The notes: a model not told the origin generated them from the letters alone. Counted from the stretch's first letter, positions 1 through 7,703 are shown. The stretch is 48,682 nt of DNA from Candidatus Aminicenantes bacterium JdFR-78 (GCA_002010665.1 MTON01000023.1:1-48682), one strand, 5' to 3'. Numbers and translations: made by a program.

Positions 1-81
1 CCCAGGATGTGATGGGCAGCCTCAACTCTCTTTATTAACTTTTTCCTCTCTAACTGGTAAATATGTCTATATCTATTTTGG
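1..81. repeat. Terminal inverted repeat, left copy
   Basis: Bases 1-81 are the exact reverse complement of 48602-48682; identity stops at base 82 (g here, a in the matching position). The repeat has one open reading frame, running outward on the minus strand. Housekeeping genes between the copies argue against a small mobile unit. The simplest reading is a dispersed repeat that ended the contig on both sides. Confidence 0.9.
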
Positions 82-107
82 GTAAATACTATTTTTTTAC
101 TTGACAT
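1..107 (-). CDS. Partial outward ORF at left end (possible mobile-element gene N-terminus)
   Basis: An ATG at 107-105 opens a frame that runs off the window after 35 codons. Residues 10-35 lie in the terminal repeat and include RYRHIYQLERKKLIKR, a basic, helix-prone stretch. The first nine residues lie outside the repeat and differ from those in front of the right copy. No clear Shine-Dalgarno is visible; the other two frames of the repeat on this strand contain stops. The repeated basic N-terminus would suit a multicopy DNA-binding protein such as a transposase, but I do not recognise the family. The ATG also overlaps the -35 box of the divergent gene. Confidence 0.3.
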   Translation of the reverse strand, partial: MSSKKIVFTQNRYRHIYQLERKKLIKRVEAAHHIL

Positions 108-130
108 CCCAATTTCTTTTTATATATTAT
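101..130 (+). promoter_or_regulatory. Putative sigma-70 promoter for the PKD/barrel protein
   Basis: A consensus TTGACA at 101-106 is followed by TATTAT at 125-130 (18-nt spacer) or TATATT at 123-128 (16 nt). The start codon is at 167 with GGGAGGAAGAAGC just before it, leaving a short leader. The promoter begins only 20 bases inside the terminal repeat. Confidence 0.5.
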
Positions 131-166
131 TAAACTCGATTATAAAGTTTTTAGGGAGGAAGAAGC

Positions 167-1630
167 ATGAAAAAATCCAAATTTTTATTGCTTATTCTCT
201 TCTTAGCAGTTGCTTTAACATTAAATACATTTGCAGAAACTCATGTTATTAAGAAATTGGGAAGATATCCCTTTTGCAGATGTAGAGGTGGTATTCCGAC
301 TGCTGAGGTAATGAAGGAGATTGTTAAAACTTATGCAGGAGATGTGAAATATGGATTTGATATGGCGGGATATGGCGATATATATCTTGCTTTTCTTGAC
401 CAATTAGATAAAGGAATATTTGAAGAAGTTGCATTAGCTCCTGGTGAAAAACTTATGTGGATGTTATATAGAGTTAGAGGGAAGATAAAAGTTTTAGAGG
501 ATGTGGAGTGGGGAGGAGAAAAGCCATTAGAAGCTTTTTCATTCAAAGTTATAAAAGATGGAAGATGCTTTGAATTTATAATGCCAAAACCTTGTGGAAA
601 TATTTCTTTATATAAAATAACAGAAGTTGTTCCTATATGTGATTTAAAAGTATCTCCTGCAAAAGTGAATATTGGAGAACCTGTTACTGTGGATGTGTGT
701 AAATCTGAAAATGCAGCCACGGTTGAAATAAATGTTTTGGATGAGACCGGGAATAAAGTCCAGAGTAAAAAAATTGAAATGGCAGATTGTAAATGGCAGA
801 TAAGCTTTGACAAACCCGGAAAATATACATTTGAAGGTGTTGCAGTAAGTGTTTTAGAAGTTCGTTCCACAAATCCATGTAAAGCAGAGGTCACAGTAAA
901 TGCACCTCCAGTATGCGAGATTACAGTTTCTCCTACAGAAGCATATATTAGAAAACCATTTAAATTTGATGCATCTGCATCTTCGGATCCAGATGGTAGT
1001 ATAGCTTCTGTTACATTTGTAATTACAGATGAAGCTGGAAATGAGATTGATCGCAATACAGTGACCAGTCCTCCGTTTGTTTGGGAAAGAACTTTTGAGA
1101 AACCAGGTGTTTATAAAGTAAACGCGGTTGTAAAAGATGACTTTGGAGCTGTTTCAGTTAATGAGTGCTCTGGAACTTTCACTGTCAAGAGAAAAATTCT
1201 TGGTTTTATGGCAGATGCAGGCTGGTTAAGAGTAAAAACTTGCTTAGGAGATTACATTTTTGGAAGAGCAGGCTTGAATTTCCACTTAGTTCAGGATAAA
1301 TTAGATGCAGCAATTCTTATTGGTGGAGCATTTCCATTTGCTCAACAGCCTGAAGGAGCTTTTCAGTCAATATTACTTGTGGATGGACTCTTAAATTATT
1401 ATTCTGGAGCCTTTTCAATTGGAGGTGGTTTAGGTATTAGCACAGGAGTTAAGAAATCAGGCTGGAAGGATAAGACCCATGTGGAATTCCTTATTGATAC
1501 TGGATTCAGTTTTTATCAAAAGGATGATTTAAGAGCTGGATTGTTTGCTGAAGGGCGTCTAGCTCTTGACAAACTAGGTGATATAGCTGGATACCACAAG
1601 TTTGGACTTGGCTTCAGACTCTCGTTTTAG
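167..1630 (+). CDS. Secreted PKD/Ig-domain protein with C-terminal beta-barrel-like region
   Basis: A 487-residue exported protein. A signal peptide covers about residues 1-23 (MKKSKF then a hydrophobic run). Next comes an unrecognised domain (about 25-155) with a CRC motif, then two Ig/PKD-like beta domains (about 155-245 and 250-342). The second has the PKD-like pattern SSDPDGSI and both start with C-x-(L/I)-x-V-S-P. The last ~140 residues alternate polar and hydrophobic residues, are glycine-rich and end in phenylalanine (GFRLSF), as outer-membrane barrels often do. The start is fixed by a strong GGAGG ribosome site. It has its own promoter and a downstream hairpin, so it looks monocistronic. 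The role is probably surface display or adhesion; that is inference. Confidence 0.65.
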   Translation: MKKSKFLLLILFLAVALTLNTFAETHVIKKLGRYPFCRCRGGIPTAEVMKEIVKTYAGDVKYGFDMAGYGDIYLAFLDQLDKGIFEEVALAPGEKLMWMLYRVRGKIKVLEDVEWGGEKPLEAFSFKVIKDGRCFEFIMPKPCGNISLYKITEVVPICDLKVSPAKVNIGEPVTVDVCKSENAATVEINVLDETGNKVQSKKIEMADCKWQISFDKPGKYTFEGVAVSVLEVRSTNPCKAEVTVNAPPVCEITVSPTEAYIRKPFKFDASASSDPDGSIASVTFVITDEAGNEIDRNTVTSPPFVWERTFEKPGVYKVNAVVKDDFGAVSVNECSGTFTVKRKILGFMADAGWLRVKTCLGDYIFGRAGLNFHLVQDKLDAAILIGGAFPFAQQPEGAFQSILLVDGLLNYYSGAFSIGGGLGISTGVKKSGWKDKTHVEFLIDTGFSFYQKDDLRAGLFAEGRLALDKLGDIAGYHKFGLGFRLSF

Positions 1631-1646
1631 TTAATCCTAATTAATT

Positions 1647-1680
1647 AAAAAAGCGGGTAAAGATGGTTATCTTTACCCGC
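1647..1680. terminator. Strong hairpin terminator between the PKD protein and DUF362 genes
   Basis: A perfect 12-bp stem (GCGGGTAAAGAT, 1653-1664, with its complement at 1669-1680) closes a GGTT loop. Six A residues at 1647-1652 supply the U-tract only when read on the minus strand. On the plus strand the hairpin is followed by TCCTCCCTAAT, a poor U-tract. It follows the plus-strand stop at 1630, so its main user should be that gene, yet the better terminator points leftward. Confidence 0.7.
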
Positions 1681-1706
1681 TCCTCCCTAATATTATCTTA
1701 TTTCAA

Positions 1707-2843
1707 ATGAAACCAGATAATAGAATTGTATGCGTGACAAAGTGTGATGAGTATAGTATCGAAAAAATAAAAATTTCTCTGGAAAAATTATTAAATCCCT
1801 TAGGTGGAATCAAAAAGTTTATTTCAAAGAATGATAAAGTCTTAATAAAACCAAATATGCTATCTGCGCATCCACCTGAAAAAGGGGTTACAACTCATCC
1901 TTTCTTTCTTCAAGCTCTAATTGAATTGATTTTAAGTGTTGGTGGAAAGCCCTATATTGCGGATAGTCCAGCAATGCCCAATTTTAAGTCAATTATAAAA
2001 AGAACAAGAATAAAAGAGATTTCTGAAAAATTGGGTATTCCATTAAAGGAAATAAGTGAATCAGTGGAGGTTAAAAATCCTCATGGTTTTTTTAAAAAAA
2101 TTGAATTGGGAAAGGATATTTTTGAAGTTGATAAAATTATTAATTTAGCGAGGTTGAAAACCCATAATTTAATGATTCTAACTCTTGGAATTAAAAATAT
2201 TTTTGGAGTGATCCCAGGAAGAAAAAAAGCTGAATGGCATCTTAAAGCAGGATTTAATAGGATTTTGTTCGCCCAGTTATTACTTGAGATATATTATTTA
2301 GTGAAGCCACATCTCACCATAGTGGATGGAATAATATCAATGGAAGGGAATGGGCCAAGTAGTGGAGACTTGAGACACACGGGTTTATTATTTGCAGGAG
2401 TTGATGCGATAAGTGTGGATAGAGTTATCTCACATGCAATTGGATTGAATGACAGACTTTTTATATTAAAAGCTGCTCAGAAATACAATCATCTACCAAA
2501 AAAATTCTCTGAAATCCAGTTAAAAGGGATTAAATCTCTGGATGAGATAAAAATTCAAAATTTTGAATTGCCCTCTGATATTGAAAAAATTGCTCCCTCG
2601 CTTAGTTTACCTCAGGCTATAGCACGAAAATTTATTTCCAAGCCAAAAGTATTAGATAGAAATTGTACTTTATGTGGGAGTTGTATTGAGGTTTGTCCTG
2701 TTTCTGCTATGCATAAGTCAGATAAGACTGTATATATTGACTATAATAAATGTGTAGGTTGTTTTTGCTGTCAAGAAATTTGCTCTTTTAATGCCATAAG
2801 AATTAAAAAGAGTTTTTTATCAACGCTTCTGAGTAAAATTTAA
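1707..2843 (+). CDS. DUF362 family protein with C-terminal 2x[4Fe-4S] ferredoxin domain
   Basis: A 378-residue protein. The DUF362 region occupies about residues 30-270, with the family-typical TIVDGI...EGNGP stretch. The C-terminal ~65 residues hold two ferredoxin cluster motifs: CTLCGSCIEVCP and CVGCFCCQEIC, each C-x2-C-x2-C-x3-C. There is no signal peptide, so it is likely cytoplasmic. DUF362 proteins are thought to handle iron-sulfur or redox chemistry, but no reaction is established. The ATG at 1707 has no obvious ribosome site and I see no promoter between the hairpin at 1653-1680 and this start. Its stop codon overlaps the convergent thioesterase stop within TTAA at 2840-2843. Confidence 0.85.
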   Translation: MKPDNRIVCVTKCDEYSIEKIKISLEKLLNPLGGIKKFISKNDKVLIKPNMLSAHPPEKGVTTHPFFLQALIELILSVGGKPYIADSPAMPNFKSIIKRTRIKEISEKLGIPLKEISESVEVKNPHGFFKKIELGKDIFEVDKIINLARLKTHNLMILTLGIKNIFGVIPGRKKAEWHLKAGFNRILFAQLLLEIYYLVKPHLTIVDGIISMEGNGPSSGDLRHTGLLFAGVDAISVDRVISHAIGLNDRLFILKAAQKYNHLPKKFSEIQLKGIKSLDEIKIQNFELPSDIEKIAPSLSLPQAIARKFISKPKVLDRNCTLCGSCIEVCPVSAMHKSDKTVYIDYNKCVGCFCCQEICSFNAIRIKKSFLSTLLSKI

Positions 2844-3301
2844 TCTTTTATGAATTTTTCAAATATTTCAGGAGGTAGGGAAGTTACCTCTCCCTTTGAA
2901 TTTGTTACTACATGGACTGTATAACCTTCAGCAATTAAACTCTTATCATCTTTTTTTAGTAATTGATAAGAGAAAATTGCCTTTTTATTTGTTATCTCAT
3001 CAAGGGATGTTCTTATTATAAATTCTTCATCGTAATGCAAAGGTTTTCTGTATCTGCAAAAAGCTTCAGCAACCACAAAATAATAACCTTTTTCTTCTAT
3101 TTCTCCATAAGGAATCGCCTTTTTTCTGCAGAAATCCGTTCTGCCAATTTCAAACCATTCAAAATAGCTAACATTATGGGCAACACCCATTTGATCCACT
3201 TCAGAATATCTCACTCTTTCAACGGTTTCTACAAAATTAGTGAAGGGTGAGGTTAAAGGGGTGTTATTCCCAGATTTTTTGAAGTTTTTGTAGTTCTTCA
3301 T
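2840..3301 (-). CDS. Acyl-CoA thioesterase, YbgC/4-hydroxybenzoyl-CoA thioesterase-like hotdog fold
   Basis: Conserved hotdog residues are clear: VRYSEVDQMGVAHNVSYFEWF carries the catalytic Asp with the D-x-x-G-V-x-H-N-x-x-Y-x-x-(W/F)-(F/L)-E pattern of the YbgC family. It should hydrolyse short acyl-CoA or acyl-ACP thioesters in the cytoplasm. The frame is open back to a TTG at 3349. I chose the ATG at 3301 (153 residues) because the domain only starts about 20 residues later. No ATG, GTG or TTG lies between the upstream DUF507 stop (3264) and the domain, so the start must overlap DUF507 out of frame. It is the last gene of the nusA operon; its substrate cannot be told from the sequence. Confidence 0.8.
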   Translation of the reverse strand: MKNYKNFKKSGNNTPLTSPFTNFVETVERVRYSEVDQMGVAHNVSYFEWFEIGRTDFCRKKAIPYGEIEEKGYYFVVAEAFCRYRKPLHYDEEFIIRTSLDEITNKKAIFSYQLLKKDDKSLIAEGYTVHVVTNSKGEVTSLPPEIFEKFIKD

Positions 3302-3551
3302 TATAGTATTTTCGATATAGGATTTCCCATTCTCTACTTCCTTCTTCAATTGAACGTTTTTGAGACTTTATTTTTTGAATTGCTTTTTTATCTAATTCGT
3401 CATAAAGTTGAAGTTCATTTTCAATAGCTTTAACAATAGTCAAACGAACAGCATTTGGTTCATCAAGAAGATCAACTGTTTTATCTTCTAGAAGAGCCTT
3501 TAAAATTAATTGGGAAAAATGATTAATTTTTTCTCTTGACAACCTTCTCAT
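3264..3551 (-). CDS. DUF507 family protein, second tandem copy
   Basis: A 95-residue protein, mostly helical and highly charged, beginning MRRLSREKINHF like its neighbour's MRLSKNQIEHLA. DUF507 is a small family of unknown function seen as tandem pairs in several Gram-negative lineages. The ATG at 3551 shares one base with the previous gene's TAA (TAATG), so the two are translationally coupled. Its 3' end overlaps the thioesterase start in another frame by about 38 nt. The function is unknown. Confidence 0.75.
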   Translation of the reverse strand: MRRLSREKINHFSQLILKALLEDKTVDLLDEPNAVRLTIVKAIENELQLYDELDKKAIQKIKSQKRSIEEGSREWEILYRKYYNEELQKLQKIWE

Positions 3552-3829
3552 TAGAGCACTATATTCCTTTCCTTAGCTAATTTATTTTTAATCATTCTGA
3601 AAACAGTTTGATATTCAATGTTTTCCTTTCTGATTTGGTCCATATGTTCGCTCAAAATTTTTCTTACTTCTTCATCAAGCTCATCTTCTTTTATGAACTC
3701 GTCAGTGATTATTTTTTCAATTTTCTCAACCAATTTATTCCTGTCTTCGACTATAATTTTTTCTTCATTAATTAATGTTTTTACAATATTAAAAGCCAGA
3801 TGTTCTATCTGATTCTTACTCAGTCTCAT
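3551..3829 (-). CDS. DUF507 family protein, first tandem copy
   Basis: The frame opens upstream at 3868, but the family's conserved start is MRLSKNQIEHLA, whose ATG is at 3829, giving 92 residues. It is all-helical and acidic/basic in blocks. It aligns by eye with the next gene over its whole length (N-terminal M-R-x-L-S, central D-E-L-D, C-terminal Y/E-x-x-Y/F), suggesting a duplicated pair that may form a heterodimer. It lies 59 bp downstream of the MetS-like microprotein. No function is known. Confidence 0.75.
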   Translation of the reverse strand: MRLSKNQIEHLAFNIVKTLINEEKIIVEDRNKLVEKIEKIITDEFIKEDELDEEVRKILSEHMDQIRKENIEYQTVFRMIKNKLAKERNIVL

Positions 3830-3888
3830 TTCACTTATTACAATACAATATTTAGATAAAAAATTCAAGGAAAAACTATATTTAGATG

Positions 3889-3984
3889 TTATCTATCCTT
3901 ACTGTAGAGGTAAAGGGTATATGCAAATCCTCCAAAACATACCAGAAACACGAAAATCATAAATATTAAAGCTTCTATTTTCAT
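3889..3984 (-). CDS. MetS-like small subunit of NSS-family transporter (31 aa)
   Basis: A very short gene starting with ATG at 3984-3982 and ending with TAA at 3891-3889. The product starts MKIEALIFMIFVFLVCFGG and ends YLYSKDR: a single membrane helix with a glycine pair and a short basic tail. It begins 5 nt after the stop of the NSS symporter gene (TGAATTAAATG). A tiny single-helix subunit immediately downstream of the transporter is the arrangement of MetP/MetS, the methionine/alanine importer of Corynebacterium, and the size and topology match. The role as a symporter subunit is inferred from position and form. Confidence 0.7.
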   Translation of the reverse strand: MKIEALIFMIFVFLVCFGGFAYTLYLYSKDR

Positions 3985-3989
3985 TTAAT

Positions 3990-5447
3990 TCAGTCTTTTA
4001 AAAGTTTTCTCGAAATAATTTTATTTAAAGAGATAAAAATTAAAATAGCTAAAACCAGTTGGAAAACAACTGTTCCGACCGTATAGGGAGATAAAATTTT
4101 AAGCCAGCTTTTAGGATTTTGAGAGTAACTTTGCCAGAACCACCAGCTTATCATAGCTAAAAATTCAAGGGGAAGAAGGATTAAAACGAGTAAATCAAAC
4201 CATTTTCCAAGTTTGAATCTTTTCTCAATTGAATTAATGAAATTTTCTCTGAAATTTTTAACACCGTATTTTATGACGCCAATTGTGAAGAAAAAACCGC
4301 TAACCATTAAGCCCAATCCCCATACCCAATCCTGGTTATTAAAAAATCCCATGCTTATTGCAGAAGGAAGTCCAAAAAAGAATCCCATTGTCCCTATAAT
4401 TAAAACAGATTTTTTACGGGAAAGACCAGCATCAATAAAAATCCTGGTGCCAAGTTCTATCATTGAAATAAGGGAGGAAAATGCAGCAAAAGTTAGTGTG
4501 AGGAAAAAAAGTGCAAGGAAAAAGCTTCCTCCAGGAACTTTTGTGAATAAGTGTGGTAACCATATGAATGTTAGCCCCTGATTTCCAGCTTCCATAACCT
4601 TTATGACTTTTGAGAGAGAAAAATCCTGATTATAAAAGAAAGAGAATACAGTTGGAATAATAGCCATTCCAGCTAAAATCGATGCAGTATTATTGCCGAG
4701 TCCGAGTGTAACTGAGGTATGAACCGGAGTCTCCTTTTCCCGTGAATATATAGCATATGTTAAAATAAGTCCCCATCCTGCGCCTGTAGACCATGCTGAT
4801 TGGCTAAGAGCATTTAACCAAATTTTATAGTCAGTTAACCTGCTTATATTTGGATAAAATAAGAATTCCAGTCCTTGAATTGCACCTTCTAGGGTTAAAG
4901 AACGAATGCATGCAATAATAAGAAGGAAAAATAAAGAAGGAATCATAATTTTATTTGCTCTTTCAATTCCTTTAACTACTCCTAAATATATTATTAATGA
5001 GCCAATTAGCATTGCTATTGAATGAAATAAAACTGGTTCAATGGAATTTGTAAATGAACCCCAAAACTTCTGTGAGTCTTTACCTATAAGGTTTTGGAAA
5101 ACAGTAGCGAAAAAATACTTAATGCACCACCCTGTAACTACTGAGTAATAAAACATAATAGCTATTGTTACAAAAGCAACAAAAGAACCCATCCAGGTAT
5201 ATTTTTTTCCCATCAGCTTGCCAAAGGAGCTTATAACTCCTGTTTTATAATTTCTTCCAATTGAAAATTCAATAATTAGAAGAGGAATAGACCATATAAA
5301 AAGAAATAGAAGCCATGCAATTATAAAAGCTCCTCCTCCATTTTGTGAAACTACACGAGGGAATCTCCATATATTTCCAGTCCCAACAGCCATTCCAAGA
5401 CCTGCTAAGATTATCCCCCATTTAGAGGAGAACATTTCCTTTTTCAT
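3990..5447 (-). CDS. Sodium-dependent symporter, neurotransmitter:sodium symporter (NSS) family
   Basis: A 485-residue polytopic membrane protein with 11-12 predicted helices. The NSS signature is at the N-terminus: SKWGIILAGLGMAVGTGNIWRFP, followed by a GGGAF loop, which holds sodium and substrate contacts in this fold. Family members import amino acids with Na+. The ATG overlaps the truB stop (ATGA at 5444-5447), so it is translated with the translation-factor operon. The 31-aa MetS-like gene follows directly, which favours a MetP-type methionine or small neutral amino acid importer, but substrate cannot be read from sequence alone. Confidence 0.85.
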   Translation of the reverse strand: MKKEMFSSKWGIILAGLGMAVGTGNIWRFPRVVSQNGGGAFIIAWLLFLFIWSIPLLIIEFSIGRNYKTGVISSFGKLMGKKYTWMGSFVAFVTIAIMFYYSVVTGWCIKYFFATVFQNLIGKDSQKFWGSFTNSIEPVLFHSIAMLIGSLIIYLGVVKGIERANKIMIPSLFFLLIIACIRSLTLEGAIQGLEFLFYPNISRLTDYKIWLNALSQSAWSTGAGWGLILTYAIYSREKETPVHTSVTLGLGNNTASILAGMAIIPTVFSFFYNQDFSLSKVIKVMEAGNQGLTFIWLPHLFTKVPGGSFFLALFFLTLTFAAFSSLISMIELGTRIFIDAGLSRKKSVLIIGTMGFFFGLPSAISMGFFNNQDWVWGLGLMVSGFFFTIGVIKYGVKNFRENFINSIEKRFKLGKWFDLLVLILLPLEFLAMISWWFWQSYSQNPKSWLKILSPYTVGTVVFQLVLAILIFISLNKIISRKLLKD

Positions 5448-6358
5448 AATGAACTTTCCTCCTCTGGTTTGAAAACAATAAATGGTTGAAATCCCCTTTT
5501 CAATTTAGCTCTCTTTGCTAAAGCCAGGAATCTTCCTTCCACATTGAACAGTCGGAATATGTCTTCTTTTGGCCCAATTATTTTTAAAACACTACTGGAT
5601 GGAACAATATTTCCATTGATAGCTAATCTCGCTCCTTTTTCTTCAAGAATTACTTTAGGAAACTGAGGTAAAAGAATTTCTAAAGGAATAATTTTTTCAA
5701 AAATTTTGTTTTCTTTGGATAGTTTTTCAATTTCATCCAATGAGAGAGCCTGATTTAAATCATAATCGCCTATCCTAGTACGAACCAGACTATAAAGATG
5801 CCCACCAATACCTAAATACTCTCCAATGGAGTGAGCTAAAGAACGAATATAGGTTCCTGAAGAACATTCAAGTTCAAATTCTATATAAGGAGGCGAATAA
5901 TTTATGAGTTTTATATAATTGATTTTTACTTTCTTTGGTTTTAAAACAGGTTCTTCACCTGCTCTTGCATATTTATAGAGAGATTTACCCTTATATTTTC
6001 TGGCCGAATAGGGAGGAGGTAGTTGTTCATATTCTCCTTCAAATTTCCTTAAAGCTTCTTTTATCTCCTCTTCTTTAATTTTTACTTCCTTCTCTTCAGT
6101 AATTGGCTCTCCCTCTGTATCATAGGTTGTGGTTGAAAATCCCAGCCTTATTTTACCTCTATATGTCTTATATAAATCTAGATAGAAAGGAAATAACCTT
6201 GTGGCTTTGCCTAAAGCAATAATTAATAATCCAGTGGCAATTGGATCAAGCGAACCAAAATGTCCGACCTTTTTGATTCTTAAAATCTTTCTTATTTCTT
6301 TAACTACATCAAAAGAAGTCAGCCCTTTAGGTTTATCGACTAATAGAAGACCATTCAT
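5444..6358 (-). CDS. truB: tRNA pseudouridine(55) synthase
   Basis: A 304-residue enzyme that makes pseudouridine 55 in the T-loop of tRNAs. The N-terminus MNGLLLVDKPKGLTSFDVV is the TruB type. The catalytic aspartate is Asp38 in GHFGSLDPIATGLL (the usual form is GHxGTLDPxATG). YSARKYKG and the SGTYIRSLAHSIG motif follow at their normal places. The C-terminal part is PUA-like. It sits 11 nt downstream of nrnA in the classical infB-rbfA-truB neighbourhood and overlaps the NSS gene by ATGA. Confidence 0.95.
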   Translation of the reverse strand: MNGLLLVDKPKGLTSFDVVKEIRKILRIKKVGHFGSLDPIATGLLIIALGKATRLFPFYLDLYKTYRGKIRLGFSTTTYDTEGEPITEEKEVKIKEEEIKEALRKFEGEYEQLPPPYSARKYKGKSLYKYARAGEEPVLKPKKVKINYIKLINYSPPYIEFELECSSGTYIRSLAHSIGEYLGIGGHLYSLVRTRIGDYDLNQALSLDEIEKLSKENKIFEKIIPLEILLPQFPKVILEEKGARLAINGNIVPSSSVLKIIGPKEDIFRLFNVEGRFLALAKRAKLKRGFQPFIVFKPEEESSL

Positions 6359-6369
6359 ATTTTCTATCT

Positions 6370-7356
6370 TTATTCTGCTCCAACTTTTAGCTCTCTTTCT
6401 TTTATATAATCTGCTACTTTTGAGATAACATTTTTCACAACATTTTCATATTCTCCTGAGATTGAAAATCCTGCTGCATGGAAATGTCCTCCTCCGCCAA
6501 ATCTCTCTGCTAAGGATGCAGCGTTTATTCTTCCCTTTGATCTTAAACTGACCCTAAATCTTGAATCACCCATCTGTTTAAAAAATACAACTATTTCCAC
6601 TCCCTTAATTGAGCGAACAAGAGTTGTTATGTCCTCTGTATCGAGCTCTTTTATTTTTAAATCATCAAGAAATTTCTTAAACATTGTTATATAAGCTATC
6701 TTTCCATCAGAACTAAGCTTTAAGGTGGAAATAACCTGACCAAGTAATTTTATTTTCTCTGGAGGATTTTGAGCAAAAAGAATTTCATTTATTTCTATCG
6801 GGTTTGCTCCAGCGCGGATTAATTGTGAACAGATTTCAAGAGCTTCTGCAGTTGTATTTGAAAATTGGAATGAACCTGTATCTGAGGCTATAGCTGCATA
6901 AAGATAAGTTGCTATTTCAGGAGTTAATTTTATTTCCAGTTCTTCTCCAAGATAAAAAGCCATTTCACCTACTGCAGATGATGCAGGTTCTACCCAGTTC
7001 AGGTCAGCATAATAACTATTCGAGTGATGGTGGTCAATATTAATTAAAAAATTGTTATTTATATATTCCTGTCCAGAACGGGAAACATCTGCGCATTCTA
7101 ACAGGATAATTAAATCATAATTTTCTCCCCTAATTTGACCTATTTTTATTTTTTCAGAAAGAGGAAAATAGTTAAAAGGGATAGGAGTATTGTCTTTATT
7201 AATTAAATCAACATGTTTACCAAGCTGTTCAAACATAAGAGCTAAGGCAATGGAAGTGCAGATTGAATCTCCATCTGGTCTTAAGTGTGAGGTAATAGCA
7301 ATTTTTTCACTTTTTCTTACTTTTTCTGCTATCTTCTTTAATATATCTTTCCTCAT
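6370..7356 (-). CDS. nrnA: DHH/DHHA1 phosphoesterase, NrnA-type (oligoribonuclease / pAp phosphatase)
   Basis: A 328-residue protein. The DHH domain shows SHLRPDGDS (residues 23-31) and the metal-binding IDHHHSN around residues 107-113. The C-terminal DHHA1 domain has the GGGGHFHAAGFS substrate-binding loop. NrnA proteins degrade nanoRNA of 2-5 nt and often dephosphorylate pAp. Its location between rbfA and truB is the common genomic position for this family. Its first 50 nt lie inside the 3' end of rbfA in another frame. All motifs are intact. Confidence 0.9.
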   Translation of the reverse strand: MRKDILKKIAEKVRKSEKIAITSHLRPDGDSICTSIALALMFEQLGKHVDLINKDNTPIPFNYFPLSEKIKIGQIRGENYDLIILLECADVSRSGQEYINNNFLINIDHHHSNSYYADLNWVEPASSAVGEMAFYLGEELEIKLTPEIATYLYAAIASDTGSFQFSNTTAEALEICSQLIRAGANPIEINEILFAQNPPEKIKLLGQVISTLKLSSDGKIAYITMFKKFLDDLKIKELDTEDITTLVRSIKGVEIVVFFKQMGDSRFRVSLRSKGRINAASLAERFGGGGHFHAAGFSISGEYENVVKNVISKVADYIKERELKVGAE

Positions 7357-7696
7357 TTTTAATTTTTGTTAGTATCTCATCAATTTTAGCTTGTTTTTCC
7401 AAACTTTCATCCAATTCAAAAATTAAGTTAGGATTATACTTCAAATTAACTCTTGAGGCAATAATTTTTCTAAAATATCCTTTTCCTCTATTTAGAGCTG
7501 CCATTGCTTTCCTTTTTTGTTCTGCATTGCCAAATATACTTACATAAACAATTGCTGTTCTTAAGTCAGATGACATGTTGACACCTGTCACTGAGACAAA
7601 ATTAAGAGCAGGATCCCTTACATCTAGAAGCAATATTTTACTTATTTCCTCTCTTAATAAACTTGCAACTTTTTCTCTTCTGTGAGTTGTTCTCAT
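7307..7696 (-). CDS. rbfA: 30S ribosome-binding factor A
   Basis: A 129-residue KH-fold factor needed for late 30S subunit maturation. The N-terminus RREKVASLLREEISKIL and the VSVTGVNMSSDLRTAIVYVS segment are typical, and the length is normal. The extreme C-terminus, rich in Lys/Glu (SRKSKKK), overlaps the start of nrnA by 50 nt out of frame. It begins 7 nt after the DUF503 gene. Confidence 0.93.
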   Translation of the reverse strand: MRTTHRREKVASLLREEISKILLLDVRDPALNFVSVTGVNMSSDLRTAIVYVSIFGNAEQKRKAMAALNRGKGYFRKIIASRVNLKYNPNLIFELDESLEKQAKIDEILTKIKNEERYIKEDSRKSKKK

Positions 7697-7703
7697 TTCA
7701 CTT

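Noticed and set aside
331-1056. A 241-codon minus-strand open frame opposite the PKD protein gene
   Set aside because: It lies antisense to a gene with signal peptide, promoter and strong ribosome site; its product is Ser/Thr-rich with no motif, typical of a shadow frame.
4213-4581. A 122-codon plus-strand frame opposite the NSS symporter
   Set aside because: It is a shadow of the conserved transporter, with no family match by eye.
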